A stretch of DNA of 34,495 nucleotides, from positions 1 to 34,495 of the forward strand of contig CALVVF010000014.1 in the NCBI GenBank assembly GCA_944363785.1. Direction: 5' to 3'. This document shows, in pieces, positions 1-8,199 of the stretch. Numbering within the stretch: the first letter of the stretch is position 1; each line of letters opens with the position of its first letter. The position numbers and the translations under genes were made by a program. The notes beneath the pieces were generated by a model that was not told the origin of the DNA, did not search any database, and saw only the letters and a program-made list of their open reading frames with translations. The stretch is from an uncultured Bacilli bacterium (GTDB lineage: Bacteria; Bacillota_I; Bacilli_A; RF39; UBA660).

Positions 1-9
1 CTTACTTTA

Positions 10-37
10 AGTTCAAAAAAATTCTTAATTTTGAACT
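10..37. repeat. Short AT-rich inverted repeat near the window edge
   Basis: The 9-base arms AGTTCAAAA and TTTTGAACT flank a 10-base loop. No T-run follows on either strand, so it does not look like a standard intrinsic terminator. It lies downstream of the candidate leftward promoter at 92-121 and could be part of a leader or small RNA that continues out of the window. Nothing else was recognised in bases 1-91. Confidence 0.3.
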
Positions 38-91
38 CATTTTGCGTGTTTTAATTTAATTATGTTTTTTCAACCTTATCACCTACTATTC

Positions 92-121
92 ATTATAAAA
101 CAATTTTCTACTGTTTGACAA
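92..121 (-). promoter_or_regulatory. Candidate leftward sigma-A promoter at the 3' end of mtaB
   Basis: On the minus strand, TTGTCA (116-121) and TATAAT (92-97) are separated by 18 bases. The -35 overlaps the last codons of mtaB. It would drive transcription out of the left edge of the window. No start codon with a convincing ribosome-binding site and an open frame follows within the window, so the target gene is unknown. Confidence 0.45.
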
Positions 122-1406
122 CCTCTTTTTCTGTCAATTGTGATGCGATACAATATGGGTAATCAATTTTTTCAATCGCTACTCTAACTAGATCCCCACT
201 GTGGTATTCGCCATCTATTTGAACAAGAAGATAATTTCCAGTATGGCCATAGCTTACTCCGCCATAACTTCTTTCGATTAATACTTCTACTTTCTGGTTA
301 ACAAACTGTTCCATATATGCTTTTTCTAGTTGGTTGGATAAGGATAGGAGTTTCTTTACTCGTATCTTTTTTTCTGGACCTAGTACTTGATCTTTCATTT
401 TGCTAGCTGCCGTATTGGAACGAATAGAATAAGGGAAAACATGAATTTTGGCGAAATTGATTTCTTCACAAAAATGATACGTTTCCATAAAGTGTGCTTC
501 ATCTTCTCCAGGAAAACCGACAATCACATCCGTAGTGATCGCAATTTCTGGACGAATAGAACGAATAGCTTTTATTTTCTCACGGTAATAATCGGTATCA
601 TATTTTCTGTTCATTCGTTTTAAAATCTCGTTACTTCCTGCTTGTAAAGGAATGTGTAAATGATCGACAATAATAGGGTTATTTTTTATAATGTCTAGTA
701 CTTGATCGTTTAATTCGGTTATTTCAATCGAAGAGATACGAAGACGTTTTAACCCTTTTAGTTTGACAATGTCCGTTAATAAAGTAGCAAAGCTAATTCC
801 TAAATCGACTCCATAATTACCGGTATGAATACCCGTTAAAACAATTTCTTGAAAGCCGTGATGAATTAAGCATTCGATTTCTCGTAACACTACATCTTTC
901 TTTTTACTGCGACACTTTCCTCTAACTCGTGGGATAATACAGTAACTACAATAGTTTTCACAACCATCTTGAATTTTTACAAATGCTCGTGTACGATTTT
1001 CAAAATCTTTGATTTCCATGTCTTCAAATTCATTGCCTAAATCTTCATACAGACGACGAATAGGTTCTTTTTTGGCCATAAATTCTTCGACTAAAGAGAC
1101 AATCTTACTTTTATCTTTATTTCCAATAATAATATCGACACCTTCTAAAGTGATCTCTTTGTTTGCTTCGATAAAACAACCCATTGCTACAATACAAGCA
1201 TTGGGATTTCTTCTTACTGCCTGATGGATCATCTTTCTACTTTTGACATCACTTTGATTTGTTACTGTACAAGTATTGATAATATAGATATCATTATCAT
1301 CATCAAAGTCAGAGATTGTATACCCTGCTTCTCGAAATAAACTCGTAATATATTCACTTTCATACGTATTTACTTTACAACCTAATGTATAAATTCCTAC
1401 TTTCAT
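108..1406 (-). CDS. mtaB: tRNA t6A37 C2-methylthiotransferase MtaB
   Basis: Radical-SAM methylthiotransferase that converts N6-threonylcarbamoyladenosine at tRNA position 37 (ANN-decoding tRNAs) to the 2-methylthio form. The order is typical: an N-terminal UPF0004 domain with the three cluster cysteines C10, C46 and C77, then the radical-SAM CxxxCxxC triad C149/C153/C156 (sequence CENYCSYC), then a C-terminal TRAM-like region from about residue 368. The length of 432 aa is normal for MtaB, and the start MKVGIYTLGCKVN is diagnostic of MtaB rather than MiaB. The ATG is preceded by GGAGTGG. It is the last gene of addB-addA-mtaB, 29 bases after the addA stop. I saw no clear terminator after it. 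TcdA, encoded near 31,300-32,000, acts on the same nucleotide. Confidence 0.95.
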   Translation of the reverse strand: MKVGIYTLGCKVNTYESEYITSLFREAGYTISDFDDDNDIYIINTCTVTNQSDVKSRKMIHQAVRRNPNACIVAMGCFIEANKEITLEGVDIIIGNKDKSKIVSLVEEFMAKKEPIRRLYEDLGNEFEDMEIKDFENRTRAFVKIQDGCENYCSYCIIPRVRGKCRSKKKDVVLREIECLIHHGFQEIVLTGIHTGNYGVDLGISFATLLTDIVKLKGLKRLRISSIEITELNDQVLDIIKNNPIIVDHLHIPLQAGSNEILKRMNRKYDTDYYREKIKAIRSIRPEIAITTDVIVGFPGEDEAHFMETYHFCEEINFAKIHVFPYSIRSNTAASKMKDQVLGPEKKIRVKKLLSLSNQLEKAYMEQFVNQKVEVLIERSYGGVSYGHTGNYLLVQIDGEYHSGDLVRVAIEKIDYPYCIASQLTEKEVVKQ

Positions 1407-1435
1407 ATGACCACTCCAAATACTTTCGTATTATA

Positions 1436-4400
1436 TCATACTGTCGATAACAAAAGCAATTCTTCATCTAAAATCGAATATAGATAAATATTTACTTGTT
1501 TGCCGGTCATCATTTTTAAATAGTGTTGATAACCTTGAAGCTGTTTTAAATAAGCTTCATCTTGGATATTCTTTAATTTATAGTCGATAACATCTATTCT
1601 TTCTTCTCGTTCTAAGAAAAGATCGATGATTCCATGATAGATATTCTCCCCTTCTTCAACCATGAATTCATACTCTTGATAAACTTTTACTTGATCTAAT
1701 TCTTTCAATAATTCTAAGTTTAAAAAATGGGTAATCTTTTTTTCTATAAATGGATCGAACCCTAATTTTTCTAAGTTAGGTTGATATAAGTCGAGACATT
1801 CTAATACATGATGAATTTTTAATCCAAATTCTAGGTTGTGGGCTTTTTCTTTATCGATCACTTCAACTAAGTGTTTAGAAAAGGTTTGTTTTTCTTCTTC
1901 TTGTTGACTTGGAACTTCTAGTTCTTTAACTACTATTGGATTTTTGGCAACAGAAATACTGTTTTTGAAGTCAAAGCTATTTAACTTCTTATAGTCCATC
2001 GATAAAGACACATCATCTAATGGTATTTGTGTTACAAAGGGACGAATATCTTCGTAGATACTTTTTAAAATCTCTAAAAAGGAATTATACTGTAATCTTC
2101 TTTCTGATGCGATTACTCCAGCTGGGGATAAGATCATTTCTTCTTCGGTAAAGTCTCCAACTAGGATCATCTTTTCTTTACATCTAGTTAAGGCAACATA
2201 GAAAAGTCTAATCTTTTCACTGATTTCTTCTAAATAAAATTTTTGTCTTAACAATGTCTTATAGATTGTATCTGCATAGCCTTCTTTAAAATATGGAGTG
2301 ATAATCCCATAGCTAGCATCATATAAAATCTTATCTTTTAAATCGCTGACATTGAACTTTGCTCCTAGACCTGTATAGTAACATATCGGATACTCTAATC
2401 CTTTTGATTTATGAATAGTCATAATTTTCACACTATTTTCTGAAGTAGAGCTAGCGGGTATTTTAATTTCTTCTTTTGATGCTATCGTATCTTCTAAATA
2501 TTGAGAGAATTGTTCAAGGCCAAATCCCATCTCACTTAAGTTTTTCGCAGAGTCGGTGATATATTCTAAATTGGCGATTCCAAGTTCAACATTTCCCGTT
2601 GTGATTTTCTTAGCATAGAAATCAAAACTAGTAATGATTTTTTCCATCAAAGTAGCTAAGCTACATGTTTCTATTCCTATTAATAATTCATTGATCTTTT
2701 CCATGATCGGATTATGAAAATAATCATGGCTAGTCATCATCGTAAATAATTCTTGATCGCTCATTCTAAACAAATAACTTCTACCGATACTCATTAATGC
2801 ATACTGGAAAGTTTGATCAAATTCTTTTTTCTTTGTCTTAATTAATAACTGTAAAATATGATGAACCAAATAAATCTCTACTTGTTGCATGATGTTTTCA
2901 TCTTTTAATATAGTAAGAGGAATTTTCTTATATTCGAAGATTTTCTTATAAAGTTCAAATTTACTACTTCTATCCATTAAAATAACAAAATCTTGGTATG
3001 AGGCTTCCCGTAGAATAAGCTCATCTTTATCGAAAATCTGATAGTGATTTTCTATCTTTTTCAGGATATCATCCGCAACGATGAAGGCTTCAATTTCATC
3101 TTTAGAATATAAGCTCGTTCTATCGTATTCATATTGATAGAGTTCTGTTGTATAGTTTTGTTCAGTTTTTCCTTCTTGTTGATACGTATTATTCCCAAAT
3201 ACCATGCGGTGACTTTCCGAATAATTCGCTCCCCCTATATCGTCATCCATAATAAAGTCAAAGATATGATTGATGTCATCTAGGACTTCTTTTCGACTAC
3301 GGAAATTTTTTACTAAGTCAATCTTCTTACCGCCATCTAACTTAGCGTAATGATCATATTTATCTTTAAAAATATAAGGATTAGCATTACGGAAGCGATA
3401 GATCGACTGTTTGACATCTCCTACCATGTAGACATTATTATTTTCGATCAAACGGATAAAATCTTCTTGTAAATCACTCGTATCCTGATATTCGTCAATC
3501 ATAATTTCGTTAAAATAGTCTCGTAAGCTTAGACGAATATCTTCGTTTTCTTTGACGATTTTGATGGCCATTTTACTAATATCGACAAACTCATAAGTAT
3601 CGTGTGCTTGTTTATACTGAAGAAGCTCAGCATCTAGTTTTAAAATAATCTCAATCAAGCTTTCGATATAGTCTCTAGTAGAAAGAATCGTCTCTTTGAT
3701 TTCACTTTCTGTTTCGTATTGACACATTATTTTCAGATGAAGAATGATTTTATTGATGGCTTCTTTTTGTTTTTTTACTTCTTCTTCTGAGCCCCTCGGT
3801 AACATTGGCATCTTCACATCGAGGTGTTGAATGATTTCATCATAACTTCGACAGGCAAGTAGTGCTTCGAGAGAGGCAGATAGTTTGGCGAAATAATCCC
3901 CATCTACCATAAGTGAAATTGTACTTAAAATTTCTTCAATTTTATGTAAGTCTGCAAATAGCAGATCACAATATGAAGATATGTCACGATCGATTTTTTC
4001 TGAAGAGAAATTTTCAAAGTAATTCGTTAAATATTCTTTTTTGTCGTAGCGCATATCTAGCTTATCATTTAATTTTAAAATAGCTTCTCTAATTTCCCGA
4101 TCATCTTTTAAACAAAAGTCACTGATTAACCGTTCAAATTTAGCATTAGGATTTTGGTAGAATTCATCCATAATTTTATCTAATGTTTTTCTTTTGATAA
4201 AATTACTGACACTTCCATCCATAATACTGACATTTTTACTAATATTTAACCGATCATGATACTTCTTTACGATCGATAAAGCAAAAGAGTCAAAAGTAGT
4301 AATATAAGCTTTATCAATCTTAGCTACTTGTTCTTCTAATCCTGCTTTTTTGATCTTTTTTCTAATTCGAAGCATCATCTCATAAGCAGCTGCTTTCGTA

Positions 4401-4564
4401 AAGGTAAGAATAAGTAAACGATCGATGTCGACTCCTTCTAATACTTTTCGTAGGGCTCGTTCGGATAATACGGCCGTTTTTCCACTACCAGCTCCAGCAC
4501 TAACGATAATATTCATCCCTTCACTATCGATTGCTTCTTGTTGTTCTTTCGTCCAACTAGGCAT
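1436..4564 (-). CDS. addA: AddA subunit of the AddAB helicase-nuclease
   Basis: ATP-dependent helicase and nuclease subunit of AddAB, the RecBCD counterpart that resects double-strand breaks for recombination. UvrD-type motifs appear in order: Walker A (AGAGSGKT, K29), a DEYQDTS Walker B near residue 357, VKQSIYRFRNANP, VKNFRSRKE, IMTIHKSKGLEYP and FYVALTR. The C-terminal RecB-type nuclease has a KIHH motif near residue 915, GIID, and the VIDYK motif near residue 990. At 1042 aa it is shorter than the roughly 1200 aa usual in Bacillus. I chose the ATG at 4564 because AGGAGG lies 8 bases upstream; the in-frame GTG at 4573 overlaps that ribosome-binding site. The start overlaps the end of addB by 8 bases, which suggests translational coupling. 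Confidence 0.95.
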   Translation of the reverse strand: MPSWTKEQQEAIDSEGMNIIVSAGAGSGKTAVLSERALRKVLEGVDIDRLLILTFTKAAAYEMMLRIRKKIKKAGLEEQVAKIDKAYITTFDSFALSIVKKYHDRLNISKNVSIMDGSVSNFIKRKTLDKIMDEFYQNPNAKFERLISDFCLKDDREIREAILKLNDKLDMRYDKKEYLTNYFENFSSEKIDRDISSYCDLLFADLHKIEEILSTISLMVDGDYFAKLSASLEALLACRSYDEIIQHLDVKMPMLPRGSEEEVKKQKEAINKIILHLKIMCQYETESEIKETILSTRDYIESLIEIILKLDAELLQYKQAHDTYEFVDISKMAIKIVKENEDIRLSLRDYFNEIMIDEYQDTSDLQEDFIRLIENNNVYMVGDVKQSIYRFRNANPYIFKDKYDHYAKLDGGKKIDLVKNFRSRKEVLDDINHIFDFIMDDDIGGANYSESHRMVFGNNTYQQEGKTEQNYTTELYQYEYDRTSLYSKDEIEAFIVADDILKKIENHYQIFDKDELILREASYQDFVILMDRSSKFELYKKIFEYKKIPLTILKDENIMQQVEIYLVHHILQLLIKTKKKEFDQTFQYALMSIGRSYLFRMSDQELFTMMTSHDYFHNPIMEKINELLIGIETCSLATLMEKIITSFDFYAKKITTGNVELGIANLEYITDSAKNLSEMGFGLEQFSQYLEDTIASKEEIKIPASSTSENSVKIMTIHKSKGLEYPICYYTGLGAKFNVSDLKDKILYDASYGIITPYFKEGYADTIYKTLLRQKFYLEEISEKIRLFYVALTRCKEKMILVGDFTEEEMILSPAGVIASERRLQYNSFLEILKSIYEDIRPFVTQIPLDDVSLSMDYKKLNSFDFKNSISVAKNPIVVKELEVPSQQEEEKQTFSKHLVEVIDKEKAHNLEFGLKIHHVLECLDLYQPNLEKLGFDPFIEKKITHFLNLELLKELDQVKVYQEYEFMVEEGENIYHGIIDLFLEREERIDVIDYKLKNIQDEAYLKQLQGYQHYLKMMTGKQVNIYLYSILDEELLLLSTV

Positions 4565-6944
4565 CTTCTTCACCTCCTAAGAATTCCAAATTTTTATACT
4601 CTTTCAAATAAACGATATCTTCTTCTCGTCTAAAACAAATATCTTGGTACGGACAGTAATTACACCCCACTAAGTCTTTACCGATTTGTTTGGGGTTAAT
4701 TCTAAAGTCGCCAGCTAGAATTTTGGTGGCAGCTTCTTTTATCTTCTCATCGACGATTTGGTCTAAGCAATCAAATTTCTCTTTACTTAGTACCTTACTA
4801 TAGTGATAAAAGCCATTCTTTCCTTTTTTCATTCCTTTTATCCATTGACTATCTTGATACGTCATATCAAACTCCGATAAAATATCTTCATCGTCGAGGG
4901 AATAACCAACTAATTTTACGTTATTTTCTTTCTGAGTAAGATAAGATTTGCCTAATTCTCTGCGTATTTCTTTATTGATAATTCGCTGTAGATATATGCC
5001 TACTACAATAGGCTCTCTAAACTTGTTACTGTGTAGTAATAAATGGAGATAAACTGGTAGTTGCATACCAATCCCATAAATCGTACCATTTAAATTATCA
5101 GGAAGATTTCCCGTCTTATAATCTACGATACTAAGATACGTTTTATCCTGTTTTTTAGTGTATATAATTTTATCGATAATTCCCATAAAAGTAACTCGAA
5201 CTTCATCCTCACTCTTGACTGGTAAATAAATCTTTTCTTCGTGTAGTTCTTGATCAAACTTGGTATAATTTTGTTGCTTCTTTAAGGTTTCTAAATCAAA
5301 CCGTAGTTCATCTTTTAACTTGGATACTAGAAGTAACTCCGACTGCTGAAAAGAATATTTTTTTAGTTCTCGTTCAAATGCTTGTTCAAAATCAAAATCA
5401 GGTTCTAAGTATGACTGAAGAACATTATGAAAAATCGTCCCAATATTGGTCACTAAACTTTCTTCAAATAAATTAAGTTTTAAAATATTCGCTAAGTAAT
5501 AACGAAAAGAGCAACGATAAAAATTATCGATACTAGAATAAGATAATAATAATTTATTTTCTAAGTGCTGAAATAAATCTTTTCTACTGATTCCTGTAAA
5601 TTGGTTTTGATAACTGAGATAGGGAGTATTTGGATAAGTTACATATAACTCTTCTAATTGCTCTTCCACTACCCCATATTTATTTAACCGATCTAACTTT
5701 TCTGCCAAAACAATTTGATTAAATTCGTGAGAATTACTATAAGACATTTCTACTTGCCGGCAACTGTCTAGGTGCCATTCTTCGATTAAAAGTGAAGGAT
5801 TATAAGTATTGAAAGCACTTTTTTCTTTATAGGAGATAAATAGATGATCGACTAAAGATAACTTGTTTTTGATTTTTTCTTTTTCTTGGATATTTTTTTC
5901 ATCACTTGTGAAAAGTCCAACTTCCTGCTTTTCTATATCGGTTAGAATATCGGTATCTTGATGAATAAGAGGAATATTTTCTTGATTAAAACCAAGGATA
6001 AAATAATAATTATCGCTACTAGAAGAAATTTCTTCTAATTTGATTACCCGGATAGCATTCTTTAATGAAGGAGTGGTTATGGTATTCTTTTTTAGTTCTG
6101 CTTCCAGTAAAGGGTAAAAAGAAGATAACTCCTTTTCCCACCAATAATAACGATTAAAGATCGTAATCATTTGGTTAATTACGTCAGGATCATTTGGATA
6201 TTTTTCTTTTAATTTCTCTACTAATTCAGAAAAACTATTTGAAGAATTTAACCAAGATAAGGCACTTTGACCAATTTCTGTTTCATATAATGAACTACTC
6301 GTTTTAAAGTCAACGGGTAAGTGATACCATCTAAAAATTCTACTCAGTGGCTGTTGATATTCACTACCTAAGGCAACAATAAAAATATTCGTCATAGGTA
6401 CTTGTTCATCTAATAGATCAATGATTTTTGATGCTGTATAGGAAATTTCTTGATCGATCGTTGAAAAAACAGAAACAGCTACTTTTTTCATCTCTCGCTC
6501 TTCTGGTCTAATCATCGTTGCCTTTAACGAGGCAAAGACTTCTTTCTCGTAAGGCTCTAAACTGTCCGTCTCAGCTAAAACACCTATTTTTTCCTTCTTG
6601 ATCTTTTCTAAAAATAAAGGATCAAAAAGCAATAAATTCTGCTTGATTAAATCTTCTTTCATATTTTGAAGATACTGTAATTTATTTGTCGATAATTTCT
6701 TTTTATCCAAAGAATACATCGCTTCTAAATACTCTAAAACTATACTGTATTTCAATTGATAGTTCTCCATACAATAAAAAATAGTCTTTTCATCATAGTC
6801 AAAAAAATAATGGCGTTTAAATTCTTCTAAGGTCATTATCTTTGTCCTGATCAATTCTTTTTCACGACTGATAGAAAGAAGAATATCTTTTTTTAATACT
6901 GTTGGTATAACTACTAGAGAATAGTCTTTTATCCATGAAAACAT
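4557..6944 (-). CDS. addB: AddB subunit of the AddAB helicase-nuclease, short form
   Basis: Partner of AddA; in the family it holds the second nuclease and a structural 4Fe-4S cluster. The cluster ligands are visible as C478 (NFYRC) and C761, C764 and C770 (CNYCPYQDIC). Nuclease residues are H506 (TIFHNVL), D591 (GIIDKI) and D608/K610 (VDYK), followed by the QLPVY motif near residue 628. At 795 aa it is much shorter than Bacillus AddB (about 1160 aa), and the N-terminus has no GxxGSGKT Walker A, so the first helicase-like domain is reduced. The ATG at 6944 follows AGGAAG by 7 bases. It is the first gene of the operon and has an extended -10 promoter just upstream. The identity rests on the Fe-S/nuclease C-terminus and on the adjacent addA. 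Confidence 0.92.
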   Translation of the reverse strand: MFSWIKDYSLVVIPTVLKKDILLSISREKELIRTKIMTLEEFKRHYFFDYDEKTIFYCMENYQLKYSIVLEYLEAMYSLDKKKLSTNKLQYLQNMKEDLIKQNLLLFDPLFLEKIKKEKIGVLAETDSLEPYEKEVFASLKATMIRPEEREMKKVAVSVFSTIDQEISYTASKIIDLLDEQVPMTNIFIVALGSEYQQPLSRIFRWYHLPVDFKTSSSLYETEIGQSALSWLNSSNSFSELVEKLKEKYPNDPDVINQMITIFNRYYWWEKELSSFYPLLEAELKKNTITTPSLKNAIRVIKLEEISSSSDNYYFILGFNQENIPLIHQDTDILTDIEKQEVGLFTSDEKNIQEKEKIKNKLSLVDHLFISYKEKSAFNTYNPSLLIEEWHLDSCRQVEMSYSNSHEFNQIVLAEKLDRLNKYGVVEEQLEELYVTYPNTPYLSYQNQFTGISRKDLFQHLENKLLLSYSSIDNFYRCSFRYYLANILKLNLFEESLVTNIGTIFHNVLQSYLEPDFDFEQAFERELKKYSFQQSELLLVSKLKDELRFDLETLKKQQNYTKFDQELHEEKIYLPVKSEDEVRVTFMGIIDKIIYTKKQDKTYLSIVDYKTGNLPDNLNGTIYGIGMQLPVYLHLLLHSNKFREPIVVGIYLQRIINKEIRRELGKSYLTQKENNVKLVGYSLDDEDILSEFDMTYQDSQWIKGMKKGKNGFYHYSKVLSKEKFDCLDQIVDEKIKEAATKILAGDFRINPKQIGKDLVGCNYCPYQDICFRREEDIVYLKEYKNLEFLGGEEDA

Positions 6945-6964
6945 CTTATCACTTCCTATTTATC

Positions 6965-6973
6965 ATTATACCA
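6965..6973 (-). promoter_or_regulatory. Extended -10 promoter of addB-addA-mtaB
   Basis: On the minus strand TGGTATAAT is an extended -10 element (TGnTATAAT), with the hexamer at 6965-6970, about 20 bases before the addB start. No good -35 lies 16-18 bases upstream, which fits an extended -10 promoter. Confidence 0.6.
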
Positions 6974-7066
6974 TAGCTAGAAATAAAACTCTTCATGAAC
7001 AAAGAAAAAATTCTCATAAATGAAAATTAGTTATTCGTGTAATTATCCTATACCTTATTCTATACG

Positions 7067-7118
7067 AAAAAATCCACTACTTTAATTTTGTTTTTTAAAA
7101 CAAACAAGTGTGGAGTTT
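7067..7118 (-). terminator. Likely terminator of the Fic gene
   Basis: On the minus strand, just after the Fic stop, CTCCAC pairs with GTGGA across an inner AT hairpin, and a run of six T follows. The inner part contains its own near-perfect TTTGTTTT/AAAACAAA palindrome. It separates the Fic gene from the addB promoter. Confidence 0.5.
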
Positions 7119-7124
7119 ACTTTA

Positions 7125-8054
7125 TCATTTCAATAATTCTAAATATTTCTTTAACATTTCTATTTCTAATTTCGTAATAAATTTAACAAAATCGGTATAA
7201 TCACCAGTTACATGTGCTTTATCTAAGGCATTATAGTATGTTAGTCTATCTTCTTTTTTTATTATGACAGGATTATATCCATTATTCATAAGATCTAAAT
7301 TCATTAGTAATCTTGATGTTCTTCCATTACCATCCACAAAGGGATGAATTTTAACTAACTCCCCATGTAACAATGCTGCTTTAATTATGGGATGATATTT
7401 ATCCCAAGTATGATAATTAAGGATTAGTTTTTCCATTAATTCAGGAAGCTTAATATAATCAGGTGGGATGTGTACTGCTCCTTTAATTGCTACATTTTCT
7501 TTTCTATATTTTCCCGCATTTTCATTATCGATATCTTTTAAAACGATCTGATGGATACTTTTTATATTCCATTCAGTTATTGGGTTTTTATCTTTTACTA
7601 AATCATCTAAATATAAAATAGCTTTTTCATGATTAATTACTTCTAAATGTTCTTTAATAGATTTACCACCTACAGTAATTCCTTCTAAAACAACTTGAGT
7701 TTCTCTTAAAGTTAACGTATTTCCTTCAATACCATTACTATTATACGTCCATTCTAAATTAATCGTTTCTTTTAAGGATTTTAAAGTTTCTTTCGGAATT
7801 GGTCTTTTACTGTCTAATTCTTCTTTTAAACGATCTACTTCGTCAAAGAAATTGTCTTCTAAATTCATTATAAAATTATTTTCATCTGGTCTAATTATTC
7901 TTTTATCAACTGGTTTATCTGCATCAATTGGTATATTCCAACTATTTCCTACTTTAACAGCACCTTCAATTCTATTCTCTTGTAATAATTGGCGAATTCT
8001 TCTTTCACTAATCTGCCACTTTTCGACAGCTTCTTTAGTGGTCATAAATTCCAT
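7125..8054 (-). CDS. Fic-family protein with N-terminal HTH, self-inhibited type
   Basis: Predicted Fic enzyme; the family usually transfers AMP from ATP to a target-protein hydroxyl. The signature HPFVDGNGRTSR is intact at residues 237-248. The N-terminal inhibitory motif (S/T)xxxE(G/N) is present as SNGIEGN (S106, E110), which places it among class II Fic proteins that carry their own inhibitory helix. Residues 1-50 form a MerR/excisionase-like helix-turn-helix (MTTKEAVEKWQISERRIRQL, then a short wing). The length is 309 aa. I chose the ATG at 8054 because GAGGTG lies 8 bases upstream; the longer in-frame start at 8102 would begin inside the -35 element. It is a single-gene unit with its own promoter, two operator-like palindromes and a terminator. 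Autorepression by the HTH is my inference. The cellular target is unknown. Confidence 0.9.
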   Translation of the reverse strand: MEFMTTKEAVEKWQISERRIRQLLQENRIEGAVKVGNSWNIPIDADKPVDKRIIRPDENNFIMNLEDNFFDEVDRLKEELDSKRPIPKETLKSLKETINLEWTYNSNGIEGNTLTLRETQVVLEGITVGGKSIKEHLEVINHEKAILYLDDLVKDKNPITEWNIKSIHQIVLKDIDNENAGKYRKENVAIKGAVHIPPDYIKLPELMEKLILNYHTWDKYHPIIKAALLHGELVKIHPFVDGNGRTSRLLMNLDLMNNGYNPVIIKKEDRLTYYNALDKAHVTGDYTDFVKFITKLEIEMLKKYLELLK

Positions 8055-8073
8055 AGTTATCACCTCAGTTACG

Positions 8074-8102
8074 ATTATACCGTAATCGGTAGTATTTGTC
8101 AA
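8074..8102 (-). promoter_or_regulatory. Consensus sigma-A promoter of the Fic gene
   Basis: On the minus strand TTGACA (8097-8102) and TATAAT (8074-8079) are separated by exactly 17 bases, a full consensus match. The spacer holds one of two TACCG-N4-CGGTA palindromes, so a bound repressor would directly block RNA polymerase. Confidence 0.85.
8078..8091. promoter_or_regulatory. Operator-like palindrome 1 (in the Fic promoter spacer)
   Basis: TACCG TAAT CGGTA is a perfect 14-base inverted repeat with 5-base arms. It overlaps the -10 by two bases and fills most of the -10/-35 spacer. The second copy starts exactly 33 bases further on, about three helical turns, so dimers on the two sites would lie on nearly the same face of the DNA. 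Confidence 0.7.
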
Positions 8103-8110
8103 TAATACTA

Positions 8111-8124
8111 TACCGTTATCGGTA
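8111..8124. promoter_or_regulatory. Operator-like palindrome 2 (upstream of the Fic -35)
   Basis: TACCG TTAT CGGTA has arms identical to copy 1 with a different 4-base centre. Conserved arms with a variable centre are what a dimeric repressor site would show. It lies 8 bases upstream of the -35 hexamer. Confidence 0.7.
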
Positions 8125-8199
8125 GTTTATTAGTTTGTGCTTGTGAAGGAAAAACTACCTCTACTCTATCAAAGTTTACTTTCTTTTCTCCTTAACTAC

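Noticed and set aside
8121..8158. GGTAGTTT/AAACTACC inverted repeat as a terminator of the glycosidase gene
   Set aside because: No T-run follows in the leftward direction, and one arm is part of operator 2.
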